From contig KL647299.1 in NCBI GenBank assembly GCA_000727475.1, forward strand, positions 3,271,615 to 3,335,614: DNA of 64,000 nt. The letters run 5' to 3'. Made by a program: the position numbers and the translations under genes. This document shows positions 36,011-48,200 of this stretch, one piece after another. Source of the stretch: Sarcocystis neurona (Eukaryota; Apicomplexa; Conoidasida; Eucoccidiorida; Sarcocystidae). Position 1 is the first letter of the stretch. Each line of letters opens with the position of its first letter. The notes beneath the pieces are model-generated. The model made no database searches and had not been told where the DNA came from. It saw only the letters and a list, made by a program, of their open reading frames with translations.

Positions 36011-36819
36011 GAGACCCACTATTCTGAAGCCAGCATTTGCACGTACGTTTTTCTATGAACTACACGTCATCTCGCAGGAATAAATTTTTGTGACGAAGCG
36101 TGTGGAAGAGTGTGATCGTGGGGAGTCGAAGGCGGGTACACCAGTGAAGGTTCTTCAAGCTACGGCTCGCGGGAGGGCAGTGGACCCTCCCGTGTTTTGC
36201 AAGTGCTGTTTCTTCGGGCAAGCCTTTGGAAGGGCGACGGATTAGAGGTGGTGGATTGGGTTCCTTGCAACTACAGCTTTTGAGGAGGATCCGTTTTGTG
36301 GTGTGAGCGTAGGGATGTCTGGCTGAGAACAAAGGATACAAAAGTCACGAGTAGTGCGAAGGGAAACAACCGGGTTTCCATCGCTTCCAGTATTCAGCGG
36401 TGGATAACCACCGTCTACGACAAAATGAGTGTGTCAAAGAAGCGCAATAGCAGAAAAACAACATTGTGTTTATAGTAAGTCCAAACGTGGCAGTCCGGTG
36501 GAACATCTCAAGAAGTCGGTTTCTCCGTAAACAAGGGGTGTATCACAAATCGGGATGCCGCAATAGCTTTCACTCATAAGTAGCGCCACGGTACCTGGTC
36601 ACTGCGACCAAGAAAGACTGCATGTGCATGAGGCGAATTCAACCGTATGTGTATTTTAAGACGTTGTACAGATTGGCCCGTCGGTGAAATAACTGTACAC
36701 TGCAGCAGGTGCGTACGTCTTCAGTCACTTCCGTACGACCTAGTTTTACTATTTTCTAGCGTGATCAAAAGATGGTACCTACGTTCTTATTTGGTGTTGT
36801 ATAGCATCACTGTGGTTCC

Positions 36820-36883
36820 CTTCCCGCACGCGGGGGAGCACCACACACGCACTTCCCGCACGCGGGGGAGCACCACACACGCA
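36820..36883. repeat. Perfect 32-bp tandem duplication
   Basis: The unit starting cttcccgcacgcggggg is present twice without change at 36820-36851 and 36852-36883. Each unit contains a small GC-rich palindrome (cccgcacgcggg), so each copy could form a short hairpin. Confidence 0.95.
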
Positions 36884-38403
36884 GGAGTGTTGATTTTTGT
36901 GTGATGGTGTGTCAACGTGTCGAATGGGTATGCACCCCCCTACGTGATGTGAACTCGTGCGTGTTTTGAAGCCTTCATCCATTTTTGCGGACGTGCTTGC
37001 TTAAGAAATGCCCCTGCGTATAATACTTTTTCCGTCGCGATGGAAAAATATATATGTGCCAACAGTGCATCCCATTAGGAAGTTGGCGGAGGTTTCCTCA
37101 GGCTGCTGGTGGTGTTTCACCTTTCGCAAGCGCTGTGATTGATTGTGTTTCTCGGAACGTAGTATTTCTTCGAGTTTTGTGTGCTAAGACGTTAACGTTC
37201 CCAAAACGTTCAGCTCTTGAACATTTGCCGCCGTGGGTAACGTTCTGTGGAAGTGACGTTCGCTGCCTGTTTCCAGCGACGGCACTACTCTCCAGCTTCT
37301 TGCGTGTCGTGCGCGACTGTGCTTTCGTCGCGGCTGAGATTCCCGAGGTGCGACGCTGACAGGCAAATACGATCCTTTTCACGAGTCTTTTGAATGTCGC
37401 CTTCTCCGAACCAAACTCGGAGTCGGACCACCTCACTGCAACTGCACTTCCAGGTTTGCTGCTGGTTTTGCTATCGTCTTGAGCAGGGACGCCGTCGTGA
37501 CCATGGCACGTCTAGAACACGGAAATCATTGTGCGTGCCTGAGTTCCTACGAATACACGCACAGACCCACATAAAAATGGGGAGGTACACGCTTAATGGA
37601 GTGGAACTCGCGCGTCTACCCGAGGCTGGTAGAGACCCCGCCTGGACGTGCGTATTTGTACTCCAGCAGTATCACCACCTGCACCAGGTACCCGGAGGAA
37701 AATCTGAAATTAGCGGGTGTCATAGCCACTTATGTGAGCTTCTTCCCAGGCTTGTACGTGAAGTGAATCCTGCACGTGTGCAAAATGGATACGAACGTAC
37801 ATGTGCAAGATCAAAAGGTGGTTGGAGCGTAGGCGTAGCGTCGTTACTACTGGACGCACTTGGCGAGTACATCGGGTTCGCTTGTCTGAAATTTCACCCG
37901 GAAGTATACGAGGATAATAAATTCTTGTGAGGTCTACTGTGAGGTGCGGACAAAACCTGGCGAAACAGAACTGGCGGACACCTGGCGAAACAGGACAGCC
38001 AGACAGAACCTGGCGAGAAAGAATTCCCCAGCACAAAAACAGAACTGGGCGGTTACGAAAAACAGTGATATTACCCCGCGACTCTGCCGAGGGGGCCGGA
38101 ACTTTTGTGACGCACCTTGGCGCTACCTGTAAAGCCTTTGGAGAAACACACAGGCTTGATTTGTGTTTGATGCAACACGCCAAGGCGAACGTAGATTTTA
38201 GCAAAATGAACTTTCCCTTTGAATCTGTGACATCAAGGGAGCTGAAGTTTGGTAACTCATTTAGCTGCTCCTGGTACAGTCCTTTTATGATAGCAGGAAA
38301 AGGCTTTACTGTTATGGAGCACAAGGCGTACCCTGCGACCGGTAGAGCTGCACATACACAAAGCCGCGTCTTCCGAGGTTCCTCCGACAGCGATCGAGGC
38401 ATT

Positions 38404-39120
38404 GAGGGCGACTAGCCAGGAAGCGTTTCCATTTAACTGTTGCCCCGTTGCCCAGTGATGCACAGCTGCGTCTGTCCTTTGAGGTCCTGAAAAATAAGCC
38501 CACCAGGCCACGTTCAATGGCAAACCAAAGAAACATACAAACGGACAGATACACACTTCCGTCACTCAGCAGACCACGTGTTTGTGGCTGTGGCTAGCCA
38601 GGTTCGTTCTCCCACATGGGACCCCTTACTCGGCTGGGGCGCCTGCAGTTTAAGAGATCGATACGAATATAGATTTACATTGCAAGGGTACAATCCTATA
38701 TACGCCCTGGTACATGCATCATGTGAGACACAATTCGGATGGAAGGATCAGGTGCGGGGTGGTCTCTGTACATCTGCACATCCAACCTCCGACTTCACCG
38801 TGTGCGAATCCACAGCAAAATGTTTCGTAAACGGCCACCTGTTAAGGATCGAAGGAAAACAAGGAGCTAGCCGTGAGGAAAATCGCCAGATATTTGAGTA
38901 ACGCTTGGACGCTGGACGTTCTTCTCAGGAAATCGCTGACGGCCGTCAGCCATTTGCTGCAGGAATATGCGAACCCCCCGTAAAGCCAGCCTCTCTTGTG
39001 TGTACACGTGTACACCAGAATTGGGCAACACTATAGTATGAGGTTCCCCGGACAGCCAATTGAAGTGCGGAGGGCGACTAGCCAGGAAGTTGCCCCATCG
39101 TGCAGTGGAGCACAACTGTT
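38404..39120. repeat. Pair of dispersed direct repeats
   Basis: The sequence gagggcgactagccaggaag is found at about 38404 and about 39068. Downstream similarity continues (gttgcccc, then cagtg and gcacaactg-like bases) with a gap of about 14 bases in one copy. On the minus strand both copies translate to a shared FLASRP stretch. This suggests an old coding repeat or mobile-element piece. Confidence 0.6.
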
Positions 39121-41347
39121 TATGTCCTCTACTACTACATCGTGTTAAATTTTAGACTTGAACACTGGAAGAACTATACCACAGAAAATCTACGCTATAA
39201 AGTAACAGGCCCCCCTAAATACACTTGTCTACTTCGCGGTTGCCTCGTGCTGCCACACAGAGGTCTCACTATCTCCCAAAACATGTGCTATGCCACGCTT
39301 TACCGTGAACAGCTGTCAAAACATGTGGTTGCCGCGTGAGTGCACGATGGATACTGTTCACCAAAGGGCTCCATAAAATCGCCTTTTTGTTAGGGCATTT
39401 ATTAGCGCCAGCAAATGCCGTGTTCTGATAGTCGGTAAGGACTTGGGAAGAGTGTACCTCCACCTGCAGCCCACCGTTGCCGCGCATTTCCCGCGTATAC
39501 AACGGTGCTGTTCTTCCCAGGTAACGGTGGCAACTAAATTTAGGTCGTGCACAGAGGTAGCAAAATCCGTCTCAGTGAGGTAGACTGACAGGAAGCGCCT
39601 GCGGTAGGACATCGTAAGGCTTTCGTCATCATCGTGTCTGGTTCGCAACTTCGTACGTGGTCATACGCGGCCAGTAGGCAGTAATTACACATCGTAGATC
39701 TAAGGCACTCAATCCGTCCTCAGTTTCAACACAGGTGTGAACGCGATTTTCTACGCGTTGTCGACGTACATCGTTCGTGCTGGAATCTGCAAGCTGTATT
39801 CCTCTCCGCTTTATTCCCCCGGTACCATCTAAGCGGGCCATCTTGTGCCTCCTCACTATAGCGGTGATTATCCCGTTGCCATACTTTAAATACACTGTCG
39901 CAGTGTTCCTCTCGTTCCATACCAGCTGCCCCCAAAGTGTATCATTCTCGGGTAGCTACTATCCCAGCGGCTACTGGCGTATGCCGTTCATTCGACTGCG
40001 TTCTTTTTGTGTCTATGGTCTCAGGTGTGCGTGTAGCCATTAGGAGTCCTCTTCAGTGCTGCTCCGTTCACCTTTCGAAAGCACACGGTGGTACGAATGT
40101 CGTACGTGATCTACTATTGCAAGAAGCTGTTTGCAAATGTAGTGCCGGTATATGCATATGAAAGGCATTTGCCGCATCTGCTACCCTGCAATCTTTCCCC
40201 GAAGTATCAGACATCGTTTTGGGGGAGAATTTTTTTTTTTGAGACGCAGGACTAACTGGATGAGTAATTGCCACTGTCCGTTTCAGTTCGTTTCAACCTG
40301 GTGTATCGCTCGAATACTACCGTTAACCAAGGGGATGTTTGGGAAGAAATTCTGCTGTTGTTACCGAAGGTTGTGACTTTCTCACGCGGTCTCCTCTCTT
40401 TGTCATTCCTGGCCTTCTTCACGATATGTGCTGATTGATAAAAGGGCAGAAGCACACAATGAGTAATTACGTCTTGTGTCATAAATATTATCTTCGGCGA
40501 AGCATCAGCAAACCGAAGGTTGCTCATTTCGTTGTGATCACCTTTATCGTCGATGTCTTTACTAGCTGCGCTAACCTCGCTATGTCTGCTTCATCTGCCG
40601 CGTCTCTATCATGAAGCAGGATAATGCATACCTGGTTACAAGGTTCGCAAGGGCCGGCAAAGCGAGTTCTGGTCATTTGATAATTATTCCAAGAGCCTTA
40701 CGTGCCCAGAGATGGCCACTTTGAGACCAGGTGACTGGGAAATCAAGGCACACACAGACACACACATATGCTGGCGAGCTCGCAGTCAAGAATATCAGTT
40801 TGGGGCATTTGATGCGGGTACCGCTGTACTAGTTGCCCAGGTTAAAACGCATACACACAATAGCTGTTCCGTATCTAGTTACTTCACAACTGCGAGACAG
40901 GCTTCCTCGTCGTGAAGTACAATTTGGATTCATCAACCTTTTTCTTGTTCCTCCACCTTCGATTCCGTCAACTGCTGGTTCAGCACTATGGGTTGTACTC
41001 GCTACAGCCCTTCCTAGAAGAGTGCCGACGTATGTAATGCCCGCACGTCGTATGTTGTGCTTGCGTGTGCTTCTCATTCCCAATGTCCTGTCGCATGTTG
41101 TGTGTCCCTGGTTGACCAGGAGACTGCCAAAAGAAAGCGCCCAACGGCGGAGGGTACAATGCAGTCTACGAGCACCCTTCGAACTCTTGAATTATCGAAT
41201 TAGGGGGACAGGCTTGTGAACTGCTGTTTAAATAGATTGACACACACGCACGCACGTACACACCTGGGCCGTGCCCGACCTGCATGAGCTGGGGAGAAAC
41301 ACGCTGCTGAAAGAGCGGTCACATTATTCCTTCTGAAACGCGAAATT

Positions 41348-41641
41348 GTGAATTCTTTACCAATTGTTCATGGACCCGAAAAAAGCACCTGCGATTTTGC
41401 TATGGTTTTAGAAAAGCTTAGCTTAAACCGGAGGGCGCCCTCTCGTGATACGTGCGACTCGTATGCGCGGGAGCTTGTGCTTGTTGACGAGAAGCACGCC
41501 ATCGTATTTTGCGTTTCCACGCCTGACTTTCTTACTTTCTTTGGTGTCGTGCGTCGTACTCACTCTACCGCCGAGGTGCGCTGCCTCAATTGTGGCAGCG
41601 CTCAGCGTGACCTTTATTGCTTGAGGCATCCGTGGCAGTAA
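41348..41641 (+). CDS. Possible N-terminal exon of the downstream phosphatase gene
   Basis: This open segment reads ARELVLVDEKHAIVFCVSTP and then FGVVRRTHSTAEV. Its balanced composition differs from the repeats and would fit a beta-rich N-terminal domain. It could end at a gtaacg donor at 41639. That gives phase 2, which does not match the phase-0 start of the next recognised exon at 42253, so at least one more exon would be needed. I see no domain signature. The alternatives are a separate small gene or chance. Confidence 0.25.
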   Translation: MNSLPIVHGPEKSTCDFAMVLEKLSLNRRAPSRDTCDSYARELVLVDEKHAIVFCVSTPDFLTFFGVVRRTHSTAEVRCLNCGSAQRDLYCLRHPWQ

Positions 41642-42252
41642 CGTCTTTTTTTCCAGACATCCGCTCCGGAGGTCCGCTTTGCTGTGTTCAGCGCTGCAGC
41701 ATATCGGGCTGGTCAGAGTGCTTGGTGCATTTTGTCACCATAAGGGATGTTTGCGATGATGCCGCCATTATTTTCCTCTCTGGACGCTGATGAAGCGTCT
41801 TACGTGTAACGATGAAGGCTCTGAGGAATAGTCCTACAAATTCGTTTCTACACGCACAGTTACACATGTTTTTCAGATGCACGTCACGCTTCAAAAACCT
41901 TCGTATGCTGTGCTTACGTTTGACGTCTTTGTGCTGTGTACATGCGGTACCTACGTGAAAATCATTTTTTGATAATTTTACTTGTCGTGGCCTCGTTTTC
42001 GGTCTGCTCGTTGCCTTGGCCCTCGGTTGGCGCCTTTCCACAGTATTTCCCTTGCTGTACTTTGTCTTTTCTTCCATCATTTTGCTCTTTCAATATCCGT
42101 AATAATTTGCACAGAGAACAAACTACTTCAGCGACGGCACCTGTACAGCAGCTAAACCATGAGGTTGAGCGTCTGGTTTCCAACTCCACATGAAGACCAA
42201 AGAAACAGTGTCAGTTACGGCAAAACCGCCTCCACACAGAGTAGAAAGGTAG

Positions 42253-45200
42253 ATTAAATGGCTGGAAACGCTTATTACTAAGTTGTCTTTACGACCCCGG
42301 GGTTCAAACACACCTCCAGAGGATGGAAGTCGGAAAGCGGTAGGGCCTATCGGAAACTTTCCTTTACCACGGGACCATGTGGAGATCACTGCTGAACCGT
42401 CTTCACCTTTCTGTCTTCCTTCGCGTCTGGATGCTGGAGATAGTGATACGCCTTTTAATGCGCCGCAGCCTCCGTTCAACTCGACCCTTCCTGCTGATTT
42501 ATCCAGCGGACAGTGTGCTACCGGTGAAAACAAGCTCGTAGAACAAATGTTTCCCTTTAAGGGTTTCGGGGTGCCTATTCGGTCAGGGGAAAGTCTTCGA
42601 GAGAATGAAGGAAACTCGTTTACATCGGGTACCAGACAGCTCGAAGGCGAACGGCAGAGAGAGTCGCTGATCGCAAGGCAACGCAGCTTCGGCCACAGCG
42701 AGGGTGACAACAAAGCAACAGAGGCGTCGTCTGACAACGTCAGATGGGAATGTCGCATCGTAACGCCTATGTTGGGTGCAAGCGTTGATTGCTGTCAAGG
42801 CGAAGGCTGCGGTCTAGTAATGTGTGAGCGTCCGTGTAGCTTTTTCGGGGATTACTGCTGTACTGTGCAAAATCCCCGGCCCTCCGAAAGGGTGCTTGAG
42901 ATTACGTCTATCCGGAACGTATACCGCCGTGCTGACGCGTCGGCGGGTAGGAAGAGGGGAGCAATTTCCTCACGGACACAGGCTGACAGCACTAGGACCA
43001 GCGACTCCAGTGACGACGTACCTGCAGAGAAACGACGCTTTCGCACAGGCGGGATCAAAATTTTTGTCGGCACCTGGTTAGTTCGCCACTGTCATGCAAG
43101 TGCAGTGGGAATACGCTACACCATAGAACGTGGACTTCTACTCTTGCTAATGATAGCTGATGAATTCCCTGAGAGAGCTACTGTGGCGTGTGAAAGCAAG
43201 GCGTTTGGCTTCACATGCGTGGCAACAGATGTACGTGAACGCCTGTACAGGCAGAGTACGCTTGGGTCTGACGGAACGGATAGGATACTGACCGCTAGAC
43301 GGCAGCGTCTATTCGACTACGTGCACGTGTTGTTGACAGCCTGTTCGTGCTAGTGCTGACATCGTCGAATAGAGGACGCGAAAACAAACATGACTTACAA
43401 GTTTAGTACAAGACCATCTTCGCAACAGCAAGGCACTACAAGAAAAGCCATTTGCAATAAAGCCCGGTCCTGTGAGTTGTCTCTGGAAGGGCGGCAGGAA
43501 GAACTACAATTTTTATCATGGAGACGGAACGTGTGTGGCTGCCTAGAAGAGACTGATAATGATTCCGTTATCGATAACAACTCCTGTGATCGTCGTTTCT
43601 CCATATGCTGGATACAGTTGTTCAACAAGTCGTCAAAGACGACAGCGATGTGAGTTTCTCGTGGCCGCCCTTGTAATAGGTCCAGGGAACAACTTGGCGC
43701 CTAGATCAGAAAAAAAATCCACAGCGGTGCACGGTAGCACCAGGGAAAGGTGTGGTGCGCAAGTCAAGTTGTCCTCTATGCTGACACGAGCATTCGGAGA
43801 CGGTGGCAAAGAGCAACAACAGCAGTACCCTTGCGAGCCTGCATAGAGATCCACATGCGTAAATGTGTATACATTTTCATATCGTAGTACCCGGATGCGT
43901 ATGCGAGGCTGTGTAAGAAGCAGCGCTCCTGCATTTCAAAGTGTTGATTGCGTTTCAACTTCTTTGAGAGAGCGCTGGGACGCTATGGAAGTTGCACTTT
44001 TGCGTACTCGAGAAATACTGACCCACTTGGACTCTGTGGGTACTGAACTGTACAACGTGGTGTAGGTCGAGTTCCGGTGTTACCAAGCGAGCTGGAATTC
44101 ACCTTGATTGGTTGCCTGGGTACTAGTTACCTCTGACGGCTCTTCGTATGCGTACAAAGCACGTGTGCAGTTCCTACCGTAGGCGCGACATACCCAGGCC
44201 AGGTGCCTCCTGTAGCACGTGTACTGCGATTCTGGTGTGGCAAACATGTATATGCGCCACTCGCCTTTGTGAGTCGGTGTGCTTACGTAGGAATACGGAG
44301 TACCAAGAATTTCCTCCCGACTATCTTGCAGCGCTTCGGAAGCGTAGGTCATCTCTGCGACCTGCCAAGCGGTGTTACACAGCGCAGCAGCTATACGCAA
44401 GCTACACACGTCACATTCCGGGGAGTATGCCGGGGGCTGCTAGTGCCGAAGACAGCTCTCCAGAGCAGGCCTCACTGGAAGGACAACCACAGCAGCAGGA
44501 GAGGGGGGGGCCCTCGGCATTCAGTCCGGGAGCTTCTGCCACGTCAACGACGACGGCTTCTTTGGCAGGGACGGGGAGTGAGGGAGCGAAAGGCACTGAC
44601 TCGGGCGCTGCAGTTGCGGAATGTTGTGACCCCTCCAGCTCCCTGGACGCGTCCGGTGATGGGCGATGGAAGCATCCGTCGGTGAAACAGGTGGCTACTG
44701 CCGCTGCCGGAGGCCTGGCAGCCGCCGCGCGAGCAGCGGCCGCAGCTGGCGCAGCGCTGTCCGCAGCTAAAGACACACCTGCCAAAGGAGTAGGTGGGAC
44801 CGATAGTAGCGACCGGGAATGTCCGGATCCTTGTTTTGACTATGAAGACGAAGACGCAGGCGAACCAGATGAAGACAAGAAACGTGCAGTTGCTAAGCTC
44901 TTCGTGATGTCAGCACGTGGACAGGAACCGCTTGCTGACTGGTTGAAACCAGGCTACGACGTGTATGTCGTTACCCTTCAGGAAGTAGTTAGTAAGTCTG
45001 CATCTCCAGTGCACACGTGCGCTTGTTTTTGAGCTGCTACTGGCAGAAAACTCACTTTTCGCCGTACGTCGGTGCACAGAGGAGACTGCGTTTCTCGCAC
45101 CGTCAGTTCGTAGGTAAACGCGGCACTGCTATAGCTGTCCGGCACGCAATGTGTGTTGCACGCTTCCGAAGGGCTCCAGACGCACCTCGTGCGAATCCGC

Positions 45201-48200
45201 CGCAGACCTATACTTTATTAGTGTTGCCTTCGTATGGGCGCAGATTGTGAGCTCACGTGTTTTTTCTAGGTTTACTAGGATTACATCTGCGGGAGAGGTG
45301 ATTGGGTGCCTCTGTGTGGATACATGCAATCTGCAGGTTCAACTGTATGGTTATTTTGTGATCATGTAAAGAGATAGCTATAGACGTGTGTAGGTTGTGC
45401 TCGAACGTACGTGTGTGGCATATATGTGTGTATTTATCCTATGCGTGCAAACCAGCGCTGCAAGGCTGGCTGTATTCAGAGTAGCAGACCCCGCTGCTCT
45501 GCTGTTTCAGAACTTTTTTCACAGATGTTTCTGCTCTCTGCTGTTAAGCCTAGCATCGGTGCTGTCTCATTCTGTGGAAAATGTACGTGTTTACGTGTAA
45601 CCCTCGTCGCGCCAGAAGACTCAGGATTAAATTTTCTGACGCGGGTGCAGCACCTTTTGCTTGCGGGTGCAGCACCTTTTACACGCGGGTGCAGCACCTT
45701 TTGCACGCGGGTGACGTATACACATGAGCATACGTACGTACACGTATATACTTACATGTGCGGCAAAATATATATGTATATATATATATATATATGTACA
45801 TACGTTTTGGTGTGTTCCACAAGGAAGAGGCAGTGCAAAACATAGCGGAGAAGAGCAGTATCCCCGGGGTGCATAAGCAGTCTTCTCAGGTGTTTGTGTG
45901 CGGTTGGCAAAGTCATCTACTTTTCTTTCTGTCTCTGGTACCGGTATTTCTTCCCGAGGAGGTCGGAGGACGGGTAACACGCGCGCAGTACATGAGTTGT
46001 GCACAGACAGACCTATGCACCCGTATCGGCGTTATCAGTCAAACACAGTTGACTAACAAGCTATAGACGGGAGAAGTCGTGTTGTACGGTGTTACCTAGA
46101 TCCCTTTCATATTCGTCGAACGTGGGTAATGTTTTCACTGCTGTCATTAGCTTTACTTTCCCTAGGGTCCGAGCAGGGTGGCAGCAGTTGATCTCTGCGC
46201 GCTGCACGTCGAGAATTACACAGCAAGGGTTTTTTTCCAGCAAAAGACTACTTTCACTTCTACCGTGGAGTGTGGTTTACAACCAGCAGCGGGAGCTAAT
46301 ATCGTCTGCATCAAAGAAAGTGGCGCAGTATAAGTGGGGCCTCGGTGACTAACACGTCTGTATGACGCACGCGTGTGTACAAGCGTAGGAGCACGTAACG
46401 TGTTAGCAAAGCCGATGTTGTTCTCTGCAGGCCCTCTTACGTCGCAGCAGAGACGTCTGTGAGCGCCAAAGTTTTCACTCGTAAACGTTTCTCCTTGCCC
46501 TGGCGTGCAGGAAGTAATGTCAGTGAAAACCTCTTCCCTTTTTTTTCTGTGCTGAGTTGTATACCTTTTAGATCTCTCACTGGTGGAACCTTTTTTTTTC
46601 GCAGCTGCGCGTAAGGTTAGCTATACCTATTTTGCCTGAACCCAAAGCCACTACCTGCTTTTTCCTGGTCCCACCTACTCCTGAACGGTGTGGAATCCCC
46701 TTTTACCCGTCCCACCTTGCCTTACGACTGGTGCAGGCGACAAGCTGTGCGACGTCATTTCTATTTTCTTGGACACCGAGATGAAAGAGACTTTCTTGCG
46801 CGTCGAGATGGGCCAGGGAAAAATTTCCGGCCGAGGGAAGGGGGCGTGGACCCGGAAAAAAGCCACTGGTGAGAGCCGTACATTCACTCCGACGTAAAGG
46901 CGTCCCTGGATTAGCTGTGTCATCGCAGGGACTGCTGAAGACCGGCGACACCCACATATGCGTAGATGTTTTGATCTGCCCAGGAGGCGCCGCGCAGAAA
47001 CACAGAAGAATAGACGGGAGGTCGACGCTGTGCGGCGCGCCAAACACATGTGTTCTTCAACGCATTGGAGAGAATACGTTTGTTACCAGCCAGGGAAAGA
47101 GCTCCTTGGTCCGTTGCTTGTTTACTTGCTGTGTATAGATGGTGGTAGCGAGTGTCTAGTTGACGAGCGCCCTGAGAAGAGGCACACAGAAGTTTGCAGA
47201 TTCTGTGCGACAAAAAAAAAGAAATGAGTGAACGCCTGGACAAGCAGCACAGACGCAGCACTGCGGCCCTGGAGGCCCACGACCTACGCAGACTGAGAAG
47301 GAAGGAGAGCTCGTTCTCCCTTTGATCCACACATGACGTCCCTTCCTCTTTTCTTTGAAAGAGTCGTCTTCCTGTCCTTCTGCACTTACATTAGCCACAC
47401 ACATATATATGCAAGTATGTCCCTCTTTCCATTCTCACGTGTAGACGCTAGTGTCGGGAGCAGGCTGGATACACGGTGGCGTACAGGTGATATGCGAAAG
47501 CATCAGAAGCACAGGTCTTTGATGTGGGTGTATACACATTTGCTATGCCACTGTTTCCGAAAGCGAGAATGCGGGCCATTTGTTTAACACGTCGAGTCCG
47601 AGAGGCACTTTGAGTCGCTGTACGTAGCCACCTCAGAAACACACCACAGAGGGAAAGAGTCGAGAATTTTGCCACGTCTGTCCAGTAGCAAACTCTTGTG
47701 CGCACAGCGGCCTCGAAGATCGAGGATCGGCTGCCACACAGACTCAACCATCTGCATATTCACATTTCGTTATGCCGCCCGTGCTTTGGTCGTTTCCGTC
47801 GACACCTCATTGTTCAAGACGTGCAGCGGTGGAATGAGACGCACAAGTCTGTAGGCGTACTCGTTAACCTACACAGGAGCACGCGTGTGCGTGCAGCACT
47901 CTGTTATGTACTCTGGAACACTCTAAATGTTCAAGTTTCACTTCGCCGCGTGCTCGAGGAGAAATCACAGTTCCTTTTCCTTTTTCTCTTTTTGAGCAGA
48001 TCCCTCTTCAGCGACAGTGCTTCGTAGTGCGTTCTCGGTGCAGACATGTCTGCTCGAGTTGCCGTTTAGCGAGACTTTGCTGAAAGGTCGCGGGCGATGG
48101 TGAATCCTCCTTTGCCGTAACACCTGGTGCGCACCCTTCCCTGCCGATGCTGCAGTGTCACTTGCCGAGTCCCCTTCCCCTGCTGCCGCGTTGAACGCTG

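Larger units (their letters stand above)
35167..41347. other. Intergenic, mostly complex sequence without a supported gene
   Basis: Several moderate open frames occur, for example plus 37576-37930, 37927-38415, 38578-38901 and 40712-40915. None shows a motif I can name, and they do not join by matching splice phases. Two copies of gagggcgactagccaggaag lie about 665 bases apart, each followed by a related gttgcccc...cag-tg-gcacaactg stretch. This suggests a fragmented dispersed repeat. The region may hold further remnants of the retroelements seen at 22.8-27.5 kb, or 5' exons of the downstream phosphatase gene. Confidence 0.5.

Noticed and set aside
37710..38402. Minus-strand frame with FSSLDV, as a reverse transcriptase
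   Set aside because: The resemblance to the F-S-x-(L/I)-D-L motif is isolated. No YxDD or downstream RT motifs follow in frame.
44427..44991. ATG at 44427 as the start of an independent gene
   Set aside because: The frame continues upstream to an acceptor at 44290 that exactly completes the Trp-Asn codons of the exon ending at 43076.
46737..46868. GRGKGAW as the NKGAV motif of IPPc
   Set aside because: It comes immediately after QE and before the YKFF strand, so its position fits the protist-type insertion block, not the later (N/S)KGG loop.
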